64,000 bases of DNA. Origin: Thermoanaerobaculia bacterium. Lineage in GTDB: Bacteria; Acidobacteriota; Thermoanaerobaculia; Gp7-AA8. The translations under genes were made by a program, and so were the position numbers. A model generated the notes under the pieces. That model had not been told where the DNA came from. It did not search any database and saw nothing but the letters and a program-made list of their open reading frames with translations. Every line of letters starts with the position of its first letter. Positions within the stretch are counted from its first letter, which is position 1. The stretch covers positions 61,719 to 125,718 of the forward strand of contig JADGNZ010000014.1 of the NCBI GenBank assembly GCA_017883205.1. The letters are read 5' to 3'. This document shows positions 1-8,488 of this stretch, piece by piece.

Positions 1-2
1 CC

Positions 3-2345
3 CGCGCCTATGCCGAGGGCGAATACCTCGGCCACTGGGCCGAGGCGCTCCAGCGTAGCGACAAGACCGAAGCGGCGCGATGGCTTTCCATCGCCCGCGC
101 CACAGGCAACGCTCTCGTCGAGATCTCCGGCGAATCGCTCCTTCGCGATGCCGTGCACGCCATCGATGAGGCTGCGCCGGCGGAGCAGGGCTCGATCGCC
201 TCGGCGCACGTCCTCTATCGCAACGGGCGCATTGCGTACAGCCGGGGACAACGCGATGCTGCCGAGCGCGATCTTCTCCGCGCCGCCGAGGCGTTCGAGG
301 CAGTGCGCGATCCGATGGCGCTTCAGGCCCGCTACTACGCGGCCAGCTCGCGATTGGCGCGAAACGATGCGGTTGGTGCGCGCGCTGATCTCGAGCGCGC
401 TCGCGCCGCGGCCGACGCGCATCCCGAGTACGTCAGCCTCGGCGCGCACGTGCGGTGGGAGCTTGGACGGACGCTGGTGCTTGGCTACGACTGGTCGAGG
501 GCGGTGTCCGCGCTCAGTGATGGCGCGGTGATGTTCCATCGTTCGGGTGATCGTGCCAGCGAAGCGTTCGTCGAGACGTTGCTCGCCGAGGCGCTCGGTT
601 CACTTGGGCGCGAGGACGACGCGTGGCTCGCGAGGATAAGCGCGTTCGCTGCGTTGAGTGTTGAAGGCGAAGCGAGTCTGCTGGCGACCAGCGTCACAGG
701 AGCGATGCGTAGCGAATTGGCGGGCGGGCGGCGCGAAGCGGCGCTCGCGTTATCCGCGATCGAGCTATCGATCGCTCGCGCAGGATCGCGCCCTCAACTC
801 ATCCTTGAGGCGCTTGTGCAGCGCTCCTTGCTGGAGGCGATGAGCGGACATCCTGCCGAAGCGCTGCCGTTGGCGCAGCAGGCCGAGGAAATCGCCAACG
901 CCACCGCAGACGCGTCGATCCGCGCGCGCAATCTCGCGATCGTAGCAGTCGCCAGAGGCGGTGCTCTGGCCGAGGCCGATCCACACGCGGCGGCCGAGGC
1001 GTTGACACGAGCCATTGACTTCAACGCGGCGCACGACCTTCCGTTCCATCTTCTCGAGCCGCTGCTTCTCCGGTCGCGTTGCGAGGAGCGCACGGGCGAT
1101 CCGGCTGCAGCGATGCACGATCTCGAGCGCGGAATGGCCATCCTGGAAAGTCATCCTCCGACTCTGGGTGGCATCTTTATCGGCGAGGGCGTCCTGGACG
1201 CGGAACACGCGTTGTTCGAGGACGCGATCCGGCTCAGCCTGGACCGCAACGAAAACGCCGCCGCATTCGCGTTCGCCGAGCGCTCGCGCGGTGAAACGAT
1301 CACGCTCCCAGAGCTGCAACGCCGGCTCGCCGGCAGCGGAACGGTGGTGCTGGAGATCGTGGCCCTTCCCGATGAGTTGGTCACCTTCGCGATCGCCGAT
1401 GGCGATGCGAGCGTTGGGCGGCGCATGCGCGCGAGCAATACGTTGGCATCACTGGCGGACGAAAGCCTGTCGGAATCGGGAACCACAGCCGCGGCGACGT
1501 TGTACGACGACGTGATCCGTCCTATCGACGCAGTTCTTGCCCACGCGCGCGAGGTGGTAATCGTTCCCGATCGGCGCCTCGAGAGCGTGCCGTTCGCTGC
1601 GCTTTTTGATAGCGGCCTACGGCGTCATCTCATCGAGCGGTTCGCGGTGTCGATAGCCTCCAACGCTGGATCTCTGTCGCGGGAAGACGCTCGTACCGGC
1701 TCGCCGTCGGTAGTGGCGATCGCGCTACCGAGCGGAAACGCGGAATCAGCCGCGCTTCCCGAAGCGGAGCGAGAAGCACACGATGTTGCCGCGCTCTACA
1801 CACACGCTGAGTCGATTCCGCCCGCCCGTGCGACGCTCGCTGCGCTAAGGAGCGCGGTTGCCCAAGCGGATGTGGTCCACATCTCCGGCCACACGGAGCG
1901 GCAATCGGGCGGTGGAGAGGAGGCGCTGCTCGTGGCTGGGAACCCTGGCTACCTGGAACGCGTGTCGTGGATGACTGTCCTCGCTCCGTCGCCGATTCAT
2001 GCGGATCTGATCGTCCTGGCGGCGTGCGAAACCTTGCGCGCTCCCGCGTCGGCGGCAACGCATACACTCAGCCTGGGCAAGGCCTTCTCGGCCGCTGGCG
2101 TGGCGAACATCGTCGGCACGCTCGCACCCATCGGCGACCGCGACGCACGGGATCTCTTCGGCGCGCTGCATCGACACCTCGTTTCCGGTGTTCGTCCTGC
2201 GGAAGCGCTCCGCGCGGCGCAACTCGAAGCAATCGCTAGAAACAAGACAAACGGCGGGAGCCGCGCTTGGGGCGCGGTTGCGCTGTTGACGAGGCGCATT
2301 CCCGCGCCTTCCTACAGAAAAGGAGTGAACACATGGGCCAATTGA
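3..2345 (+). CDS. TPR-CHAT domain protease (5' end outside window)
   Basis: The frame is open from the left edge, so the true start lies outside the window and 780 residues are visible. Residues 1 to about 420 are Ala/Glu/Arg-rich paired helices typical of TPR repeats. The C-terminal half is a CHAT (caspase-HetF-associated, clan CD) domain, with a His in the HISGH motif near visible residue 626 and a Cys in the LAACE motif near residue 675. These are the expected catalytic dyad. No membrane segment is seen in the visible part. CHAT enzymes are cysteine proteases; TPR-CHAT proteins cleave dedicated partner proteins in some defence systems. The next gene overlaps its last 13 bases, which suggests a coupled function and makes that product a candidate partner or substrate (inference). 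Confidence 0.88.
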   Translation, partial: RAYAEGEYLGHWAEALQRSDKTEAARWLSIARATGNALVEISGESLLRDAVHAIDEAAPAEQGSIASAHVLYRNGRIAYSRGQRDAAERDLLRAAEAFEAVRDPMALQARYYAASSRLARNDAVGARADLERARAAADAHPEYVSLGAHVRWELGRTLVLGYDWSRAVSALSDGAVMFHRSGDRASEAFVETLLAEALGSLGREDDAWLARISAFAALSVEGEASLLATSVTGAMRSELAGGRREAALALSAIELSIARAGSRPQLILEALVQRSLLEAMSGHPAEALPLAQQAEEIANATADASIRARNLAIVAVARGGALAEADPHAAAEALTRAIDFNAAHDLPFHLLEPLLLRSRCEERTGDPAAAMHDLERGMAILESHPPTLGGIFIGEGVLDAEHALFEDAIRLSLDRNENAAAFAFAERSRGETITLPELQRRLAGSGTVVLEIVALPDELVTFAIADGDASVGRRMRASNTLASLADESLSESGTTAAATLYDDVIRPIDAVLAHAREVVIVPDRRLESVPFAALFDSGLRRHLIERFAVSIASNAGSLSREDARTGSPSVVAIALPSGNAESAALPEAEREAHDVAALYTHAESIPPARATLAALRSAVAQADVVHISGHTERQSGGGEEALLVAGNPGYLERVSWMTVLAPSPIHADLIVLAACETLRAPASAATHTLSLGKAFSAAGVANIVGTLAPIGDRDARDLFGALHRHLVSGVRPAEALRAAQLEAIARNKTNGGSRAWGAVALLTRRIPAPSYRKGVNTWAN

Positions 2346-3190
2346 CTATTAACTTTTCAGGAGTTTGTACCCACTTTAGCGATGCCATACCGGACGTTCA
2401 TCGGGTGGTGCTTGCGAATGCTGCCGCCTTCCATTTCGGCGTTCTCCAAATGCCCCCTACCGGCGAGCAGGCAATGTACTATCTGCAGCCGCACGTTGCG
2501 ATCATCCAAACATCCTCCTCTGACGTGACGAATCCGCCGAATCCGGAGAATCCGACGGTCCCGAATGTCATGAAGGACGGGTACATGTATGCTGGCGCTA
2601 CATTGGAAGTCCCGAACGCTATGGGGGATCTGGAGTACGAAGATTCGTATTGGACCGATCTAAAATCGCTCAGCGACTTTGTTCCTGATTATACATACTC
2701 CACCGATGTGGTCCTCAATAAACGCGCCATGTGCTATTTCGATATCAGACATGGCGTTATATCCGCTGGCTCCGCGTCCGGTGGTGCCATCAATGCGGTC
2801 ATCACGATAACGACGGAGGGATCGCCACAGCTGACCCTAACGCCATTCCAGAGCGATATTCCTCCGGCGGACATCAGCAATTATCTGGTCATCGACGACA
2901 ACGGGAATGCCGCAATCACGGTTGCGAATATAGAGTTCGATACGCTGAATGAAGATACACCGTTCGATTACATCTTGCACTATATTACCGCACAACGAGG
3001 CATTCCGCCCGCCCTCAGCTCCCAAACTCCCGGCATGGATGACTGGGAACAACTAACCAAACCCATCCTCGTAGGCGCCTTGGACAGTCTTGCCACTTTG
3101 ATCAGGAACCTCGGGCCGACAGCCCAACAGGTCACGGACTTCGACGCGGATCTCGTCGATCCCTCCTGCTCGGATTCGCGCTATCCGTGA
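2333..3190 (+). CDS. Unknown protein ending in SCSDSRYP, coupled to the CHAT gene
   Basis: A 285-residue protein with no family I recognise. The ATG at 2333 is chosen because an AAAAGGAG Shine-Dalgarno sits about 8 bases upstream and it overlaps the end of the CHAT gene by 13 bases. The frame also extends further upstream, but inside the CHAT gene. There is no signal peptide or membrane helix. The sequence is beta-rich, with an acidic Pro/Asn segment at about residues 60-80. It ends in DPSCSDSRYP, and the convergent gene at 3283-4044 ends in DASCSDSHYP. A second shared stretch (ITVANIEF.. here, ARVTNEPP.. there, each followed by FxxY) suggests the two are distant paralogues. Codon use is less GC-rich than in the neighbours, which hints at transfer. 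Confidence 0.75.
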   Translation: MGQLTINFSGVCTHFSDAIPDVHRVVLANAAAFHFGVLQMPPTGEQAMYYLQPHVAIIQTSSSDVTNPPNPENPTVPNVMKDGYMYAGATLEVPNAMGDLEYEDSYWTDLKSLSDFVPDYTYSTDVVLNKRAMCYFDIRHGVISAGSASGGAINAVITITTEGSPQLTLTPFQSDIPPADISNYLVIDDNGNAAITVANIEFDTLNEDTPFDYILHYITAQRGIPPALSSQTPGMDDWEQLTKPILVGALDSLATLIRNLGPTAQQVTDFDADLVDPSCSDSRYP

Positions 3191-3282
3191 CGAGAGCCGC
3201 CTATCCGACCGCCATGGCGATAAAGTTGCTTGTTGGTGGCGGCCTTGTCCGCACCAGGGGAGAGATGCCTGCACGCCTTCAG

Positions 3283-4044
3283 CTAAGGATAATGGGAATC
3301 GGAGCAAGAAGCGTCGATGTCTACTTTCGGTCTCGGTCTGAGCGAGTTTGCGGCGATCACGAATCGTCCATTCGGTGATCCGTGGTCGTCCGTTACGTAC
3401 GACAGTACTGTCCCATCCGGCGCGCACAACTGTCCTGTCCCGTGTGGCGTTGCGACAAATGTCGCGTCTTTCAGAATCATCGAGTACATCTCGAAATGCT
3501 CCGTTGTGTACTCCGGAGGTGGCTCGTTGGTGACGCGCGCAGTGGCGCCTGCGCGAAGGCGCAGAACGGCGCCGTCCGTGCCGGTAAGAGCAACCGAGTC
3601 GAAGTCCGTCTCTACGGTGTAGACGACTAGCTTCGCCAGGCACTGCGTGATCTCCGTGGGTCCGCCGGTGAAAACCGTCTGCTGAAGCGTGCCATCATCT
3701 GCGGAGAGTCGTCCTCCTTGAAAATCAAGGTATGCGTGCGCCCCTTCGAAAAGGACGCCGTCTTCGACTTCGTCTCTCAGGCCCGTGGTATCCGAAATGG
3801 CGGCGAGCGACGGAACGTAGCGTGCGAACGACATATCGGCCACGGCCCGTTCAGTTCTGCCGCTGTTCAGAGTTAGATGCTGGTCATTGATGGCGAAGAC
3901 ACGCTCGCTCGGGTTCGCGGAGGGCTCATGTGGCAGCAGACGCGTTAGCCTGTTTCGCAGCCTCGATGCTGTGTCTTTCACCCACGATGCAGTGATTCGC
4001 ACCGGCGATGCTGTGCTCAGCACCCACGATAATGTCTGCTGCAC
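3283..4044 (-). CDS. Paralogue ending in SCSDSHYP, with decayed heptad N-terminus
   Basis: A 253-residue frame from a GTG at 4044, read toward the CHAT gene and converging with 2333-3190. Residues 1-35 are 7-residue repeats (TASPVRI, TASWVKD, TASRLRN). The rest is a globular domain ending DASCSDSHYP, matching the end of the converging gene. The repeat continues upstream in DNA, but a one-base insertion near 4050 and an amber codon replacing Gln at 4124-4126 separate it from the long heptad frame up to 4648 (LASMVQK/APSLLQN units). So this is either a shortened gene starting inside the repeat or the intact 3' part of a broken longer gene. No good ribosome binding site precedes 4044. Function unknown. 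Confidence 0.6.
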   Translation of the reverse strand: MQQTLSWVLSTASPVRITASWVKDTASRLRNRLTRLLPHEPSANPSERVFAINDQHLTLNSGRTERAVADMSFARYVPSLAAISDTTGLRDEVEDGVLFEGAHAYLDFQGGRLSADDGTLQQTVFTGGPTEITQCLAKLVVYTVETDFDSVALTGTDGAVLRLRAGATARVTNEPPPEYTTEHFEMYSMILKDATFVATPHGTGQLCAPDGTVLSYVTDDHGSPNGRFVIAANSLRPRPKVDIDASCSDSHYP

Positions 4045-4179
4045 CCGCGATTGCTGCGTCCTGCACCGACGACGACACGTTTCGCACCCCCGACGCTCCG
4101 TTCTGCACCTGCGATGCTGCGTTCTACACTCGCGATCGAGTGTTCTGCACCCGCGATGCTGTGCTTTGCACCGACGACG
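3960..4179 (-). repeat. Degenerate 21-bp heptad repeats
   Basis: About ten diverged 21-bp units. Read on the minus strand they follow a GCATCGnnGGTGCnnAAC pattern encoding TASxVQN-like heptads. The frame is broken twice: TAG in place of CAG at 4124-4126, and an extra A in GCAGCAATCG near 4050. They join the 42-bp minisatellite to the gene at 3283-4044 and probably represent its ancestral N-terminal repeat domain. Confidence 0.7.
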
Positions 4180-4599
4180 GTGCTTTTTGAGCCATCGACG
4201 CTAGGTTTTGCAGCAGCGACGGTGCTTTTTGAGCCATCGACGCTAGGTTTTGCAGCAGCGACGGTGCTTTTTGAACCATCGACGCTAGGTTTTGTAGCAG
4301 CGACGGTGCTTTTTGAACCATCGACGCTAGGTTTTGTAGCAGCGACGGTGCTTTTTGAACCATCGACGCTAGGTTTTGAAGCATCGACGGTACTTTTTGC
4401 GCCATCGACGCTAGGTTTTGTAGGTGCGACGGTACTTTTTGAGCCATCGACGCTAGGTTTTGTAGCATCGACGGTGCTTTTTGAGCCATCGACGCTAGGT
4501 TTTGTAGCATCGACGGTGCTTTTTGAACCATCGAGGCTAGGTTTTGTAGCATCGATGGTGCTTCTTGAACCATCGACACTAGGTTTCGAACCGTCGACG
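4180..4599. repeat. Ten tandem 42-bp repeats (minisatellite)
   Basis: Ten consecutive 42-bp copies, each starting GTGCTTTTTGAgCCATCGAC on the plus strand, with only a few substitutions and no indels. Because 42 is divisible by 3, several frames stay open: minus-strand LASMVQK/APSLLQN, minus-strand VDGSKSTVAATKPS, and plus-strand VLFEPSTLGFVAAT. The first continues the heptad register of 3960-4179 and 3283-4044, so I take the minus strand as the ancestral coding strand. Copies are most alike at 4180-4350, which suggests recent expansion there. Confidence 0.9.
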
Positions 4600-4803
4600 G
4601 TCTGATTCGAACCTCCGTCTGCTTCGAACGTCGATGCCGTTCGTCCAAAGCCGGCGAGCGCCCCAGGACAGCGGCCTGACCACATTCCCGGCTCTCAGAC
4701 TGTATACGATCAATCGCCGCCGCTGCAACGGCGTAACACTATTTTAATTGGCGATTTGCCGTATCTATGTGTCAGAAATCTGCGTCCTGAGAGGATACAC
4801 CCC

Positions 4804-4832
4804 TTGACACTCCATTAGAGCGGTCCTAGGTT
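4804..4832 (+). promoter_or_regulatory. Sigma-70-like promoter for the gene at 4957
   Basis: TTGACA at 4804-4809 and TAGGTT at 4827-4832 are separated by 17 bases. The -35 box is a perfect consensus. The promoter would give a leader of about 120 bases before the ATG at 4957. Confidence 0.5.
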
Positions 4833-4956
4833 CGTAAGCGGCAAGTCGACCAGGTGCCGAACGCCCGTAAGTTCTCTTCGCGAGGGGGCCCGGGTAACGC
4901 AAACGGTCCGGGGACGCTCGTAGCGCCTCTGGCCCGTCGAACCAGGAGAAAAAGAC

Positions 4957-5535
4957 ATGAAGCAACGCATTTCCAGACAGCGGAAGGCTGTCGCCGGGCC
5001 GGTACCCGTACCGGCTCCGGTCATCACGCCGTACGAGAAGATCGCGGAACAACTCGGTGCCGCCATCAACGACGCCGTCGTGCAGATCCCGGGCTACAAC
5101 GATGATCTGTCCAATGCTCCCAAGCAGCACCTTCGCACTCGCGTGACACCAAAGTTTATCGGGATGACGGTGGCGGCTGTGGAGGCCATCAGCGAGCTGC
5201 AGGGAGTCAATCAGCTCGACACGACCGAGTGCCGGGACACGTTGCAGTTTTCGCAGGGCATCCAGTCGCTCACCGATCTGCTCCTCGGCACGGTCCGGCG
5301 TCTCGATTTGATGAGGCGAACGAAGGAAGGAAGGGCAGGACGAAGCGCGCTGGCCATCTACAGCATCGCCAAGCGCGTGGCGTTGAACCCCAACAACACG
5401 CACGCGAAGGTGCATGTGGAGAACCTCAAGGCCGAGCTGCGGCGCTCCAATCGCCCCGCACAGCCGGCGAAGCCGCCGGCAGAGCCGGAACCGGAGTCGC
5501 CTGACGCACCGGCGAAAGGAGATGGCACGACCTGA
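4957..5535 (+). CDS. Unknown small helical protein, paralogue of the gene at 13380
   Basis: A 192-residue protein whose ATG follows AGGAGAA by about 7 bases. Residues 1-25 are basic and Pro/Val-rich. Residues 45-150 are predicted helical with few aromatics. The last 40 residues are a Pro/Ala/Glu-rich, probably disordered tail. There is no signal peptide or membrane segment. The helical core aligns by eye with the protein at 13380-13928: a V(T/S)xxF start, then D-x-x-E-x-R-x-x-LQ, LT, and a closing NPNNTHAKVHVEN against DPRNADLAAEVEN. Both genes lie just downstream of 21-bp-period repeat arrays. A likely promoter is at 4804 and a hairpin terminator follows, so this is probably monocistronic. 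Function unknown. Confidence 0.8.
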   Translation: MKQRISRQRKAVAGPVPVPAPVITPYEKIAEQLGAAINDAVVQIPGYNDDLSNAPKQHLRTRVTPKFIGMTVAAVEAISELQGVNQLDTTECRDTLQFSQGIQSLTDLLLGTVRRLDLMRRTKEGRAGRSALAIYSIAKRVALNPNNTHAKVHVENLKAELRRSNRPAQPAKPPAEPEPESPDAPAKGDGTT

Positions 5536-5552
5536 CTATTCGGTGAAAAACA

Positions 5553-5580
5553 GCACGGCCGCGTTTGCGCGCGGCCGTGC
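5553..5580 (+). terminator. Hairpin terminator after the gene at 4957
   Basis: An 11-bp perfect stem (GCACGGCCGCG / CGCGGCCGTGC) with a 6-base loop begins 18 bases after the stop codon. No T-tract follows, so intrinsic termination is not certain. Confidence 0.5.
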
Positions 5581-5742
5581 CTTCGACATCAACCCCTAAC
5601 CGTCTAGTGAAAGGAGAAGTGTCTTGCGAAACATAACGCAAAGCACAGAGGAAAGAATCACATCACATTCGACAGCATCGACCGCCACACTCAATCATTT
5701 GACTTTGACAGGAGTTGACTTGACGGCGACAGGAGTGCTTTT

Positions 5743-5898
5743 CAATCGAGCGCCTTCTCCCCCCGCGCTTTTTGCGGGGGGAGAAGGTGGCGAAGCCGGA
5801 TGAGGGGGGCGCAAATGCGCAGGACGATGAGCTACACCTCGTCCGAACTGCCTGAAAACGCGGCACATGCACAGCGTGGGGGAGAAGGCGCTCGATTG
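5743..5898. repeat. MITE-like element, family 1 (156 bp)
   Basis: Bounded by inverted CAATCGAGCGCCTTCTCCCC and its complement. The left arm contains a strong hairpin (TTCTCCCCCCGC, T-rich loop, GCGGGGGGAGAA) followed by GGTGGCGAAGCCGGATGAGG. A related element with the same ends lies at 37181-37386, and a one-armed copy at 61105-61167. The 441-base gap 5536-5976 otherwise shows no gene. Confidence 0.7.
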
Positions 5899-5976
5899 GA
5901 AGGTTGCGGCAAGAGGTGCGAGGAAAGCGCGTTAGACACTCTGCGGGGTCGCGACGACCCCCGGTCGCTCGAAGCC

Positions 5977-7599
5977 CTAAATCCTCACCCGATCGAACCC
6001 CTTTTCGTGAGAGTGCTCGTCCATGACGCCGACGGTGATCTGGGAGCGGCCGGGCTCGAGGACGACATTGACGCGGAACGTTAGCGCGCTCGCAGACGTG
6101 ACGCCGTCGGGCCAGCGGATCAATTTTCGTTGGGTGTTGACGTTCGAGGAGTTGCCGAGGGGGTCGCCGGTGGCGATAAAAACGGTGAACGCGCTGGCGT
6201 TGTCGTTTCCAACCTTGACCATGGTCAGCTTGCGAATGGGAATGATCACGTCGACGGAAACGAGGCGCCGTTCGCCGTCGAATACGGGCGGTTCGGCGTG
6301 AAGGGAGATGCCGAGCGTATTGTCATCCGCGGGATTGACCTGTTGATAGGCAATGACGCGGCTCTCCATTTCATCCGCCGGTGTTCCCAATCCCGCGCTG
6401 CCACGCATGACGCGCACCGAGTAGCCATTGCGGACCTTGACCGAGAGCGCATCCTTTCCGGAGATTGGGGCCGTCGGGTGAACGCCCACTGTGTAGAACG
6501 ACTCGAGATCCGAGGCGATGTGGTCGAGTGCATCGGCCGGAGAACGGCCAATGAAGGCGATGCCGCCGGTTGCTCCGGACAGAAGGCGGTAACCGGCAAC
6601 GCGGTCCGCCTCGTTGGTGAACGCCGCGAGCGCATCGGCGGTCTGGCTGGTCTCGCTGCCGCCCGCCGAGTCTTTGCGCATCTCGGAACTGATCGAATAG
6701 ACAGCCACGCCGCGGCGCCAGAAGCGGGTGCTGATCGAGTCGAAAAGCGACGTCAGATCGAAGGCGGAGGACTCTCCCATCGGTGAGCTGAACTGCGCTC
6801 CCTTCTGCATTGCCGCCCCTCGGGCGCCCCGCATCGCCGACGTGCGCAGCCCCTCGACGTACTGAAACACTCCGGCCCCCGGCGTTCGCGGAAGGTCGGC
6901 GCCTACGACGATGAGTACGTTGCGCGTGCGCGGCGTGAAGAGACTGGCCACCGAGGAGATGTTACCGAGCGACAGCTCCGCATCGCGGTAGCGGGCGGAG
7001 GCATAGGTGCGTGCAGAATCGATCAACGCGTCGAACGTGTAGAGCGTGTGCCCATTCGCATCCGCCTGCTGGATGTCCGTGGCGATCTCGCGAATTCGTT
7101 TTTCGGCTGCGGTCTGCCCGTCCGTGAGCGACGGCGACGACTCGCCCGACAACCGCTCCAATGCGGCGTCGATTACAGGCAGTTTCGATGTCCACGTCGT
7201 CATGGCGCGCAACATCTGATCGCTGCCGAGGACGACCGCGAGGTCGCCGGGCCGCAGCGTGCGCTCCAGAAATCCGTGGATCGCCTCGGATGCCTGGCGC
7301 CGCGCGGACATCGACAGAGAGCTCACCTGGAACAGCACGGCGATCCTGCGCACTTCACGCGCCGGCGTTCCCCCCGCTCCTCTCTCGGCGAACGTCGCGA
7401 GGTCCACCGGCACGCCGCCAATGGAGAGCTGGACGTCGTCTTTCGATAGCGAAGGAACGTGCGCCCCTTTCGCATCGGTCACGACGAGGGCCAGCATCGC
7501 AGCCGGCCCCTCGCTCGGTTGCGTCCGCGACTCCTGCGCGACTGCGAGCGACGAGATGAAAAGGAGGACGATGGCGACCAGGGCATCAAAACGCTTCAT
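5977..7599 (-). CDS. Secreted VWFA-related domain protein
   Basis: A 540-residue protein. I start it at the ATG at 7599 because GGAGGA lies about 5 bases upstream and a classical signal peptide (MKRFDALVAIVLLF...AVAQ) begins there; the frame also extends 15 codons further. An early segment (MLALVVTDAKGAHVPSLSKDD) matches the beta-strand module that opens acidobacterial VWFA-related proteins, followed by a von Willebrand factor A-like region (IAVLFQVSSLSMS..) with a degenerate MIDAS. The last about 150 residues look like further beta-sandwich domains. It is probably periplasmic or surface-exposed, with an unknown ligand. A second member of the family is at 54513-56045. Confidence 0.85.
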   Translation of the reverse strand: MKRFDALVAIVLLFISSLAVAQESRTQPSEGPAAMLALVVTDAKGAHVPSLSKDDVQLSIGGVPVDLATFAERGAGGTPAREVRRIAVLFQVSSLSMSARRQASEAIHGFLERTLRPGDLAVVLGSDQMLRAMTTWTSKLPVIDAALERLSGESSPSLTDGQTAAEKRIREIATDIQQADANGHTLYTFDALIDSARTYASARYRDAELSLGNISSVASLFTPRTRNVLIVVGADLPRTPGAGVFQYVEGLRTSAMRGARGAAMQKGAQFSSPMGESSAFDLTSLFDSISTRFWRRGVAVYSISSEMRKDSAGGSETSQTADALAAFTNEADRVAGYRLLSGATGGIAFIGRSPADALDHIASDLESFYTVGVHPTAPISGKDALSVKVRNGYSVRVMRGSAGLGTPADEMESRVIAYQQVNPADDNTLGISLHAEPPVFDGERRLVSVDVIIPIRKLTMVKVGNDNASAFTVFIATGDPLGNSSNVNTQRKLIRWPDGVTSASALTFRVNVVLEPGRSQITVGVMDEHSHEKGFDRVRI

Positions 7600-7723
7600 G
7601 AGGTCCTCCGTGTTCGATTGAACGTCCGGGACGCTGCATTGCAACCGGGCTTGCGCTGAAGTCTACGCCTCTTCGCTGCTGCGGTTGGACAAACGACCGG
7701 CAACGGTCTCAGCGCGATGCGCA

Positions 7724-8293
7724 CTACGCAGACGGCTCTGCTGCGGCATCGTAGAGCTCGCGGACGTCGAGCCGTGCGCCGATCGAAAGTTCTGCGATCG
7801 CACCTTCGTGAACGACGGTCGTTCGCCAACCATCTTCTTCGCGCGACCTGACCTCCACGGAGCGCTCGCGGTAAGAGACGAGCACGTACTCACGCAGAGA
7901 CGGGAAAGTCTTGTAGTGCTCGAACTTGTCGCCCGAATCGTACTCCTCGGTGCTGCGGCTCAGGACTACCACGATGAGCGTCGGATTCGTGATCGCCAAC
8001 GGGTCAATGCCATCGATCTCACGTGGCCCGCAGACGATCGTGACGTCGGGGTAAGTTGTAAGGCCGGTGGGTGTGCGAACACGCAGATCGGAATTGTACG
8101 GACGGCACTCGCCGCCGCGGAGTTGAGGGCCCAGCAAGGTGATGGCGGCCGCCGCGAGCGCAGCGCGTTCGGGCGTGCCGCCCGCCATCGCGTAAATCTG
8201 GGCGCCGAGGAACTCATGCTTGACGTTGCTCGACGCCTCGAACCCGAGATACTCGGCGTACGTGTAATTGAGCTTGTGGAGAAGTGCCGGCAT
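7724..8293 (-). CDS. Uma2 family (DUF820) PD-(D/E)XK nuclease-like protein
   Basis: A 189-residue protein starting at the ATG at 8293 (MPALLHKLNYTYAEYL), which fits the usual Uma2 N-terminus. The family signature is clear: KHEF near residue 25, YPDV at 81-84, LSRSTEEYDSGDKFEHY at 111-127 and SLREYVLV. Uma2 proteins have a restriction-endonuclease fold, are abundant in cyanobacteria and Acidobacteriota, and have poorly known roles. The position that is normally Glu in the E-V-L-S motif is Val here (VVVLS, about residue 109), while Asp83 and Lys123 remain. Activity may therefore be reduced or lost. It has its own short intergenic regions and no obvious operon. Confidence 0.85.
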   Translation of the reverse strand: MPALLHKLNYTYAEYLGFEASSNVKHEFLGAQIYAMAGGTPERAALAAAAITLLGPQLRGGECRPYNSDLRVRTPTGLTTYPDVTIVCGPREIDGIDPLAITNPTLIVVVLSRSTEEYDSGDKFEHYKTFPSLREYVLVSYRERSVEVRSREEDGWRTTVVHEGAIAELSIGARLDVRELYDAAAEPSA

Positions 8294-8488
8294 CTCTGAG
8301 GGATTATTGCATGTGTCGATGCGAGTCGGACGTCGCGGCTGCCCAGGCAAGTCCGGAGCGAAGGCAGGCGAATGCGCGCGCGATCCTCGGTCGCCCGTCA
8401 CTCCGAGGAACTCCCAAGCACCCGAGGAACTCTCTTCCCTCTGCTATCCTGCCGTCGTCCACTAATCAACCAAAAAGGACGTACGGCG

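Noticed and set aside
3187..3378. Small plus-strand frame between the two SCSDSxYP genes
   Set aside because: It has no ribosome binding site and overlaps both neighbours.
4051..4605. Plus-strand repeat frame (FEPSTLGFVAAT units) as a gene
   Set aside because: The 42-bp unit keeps several frames open by arithmetic; only the minus-strand register continues into a non-repeat domain.
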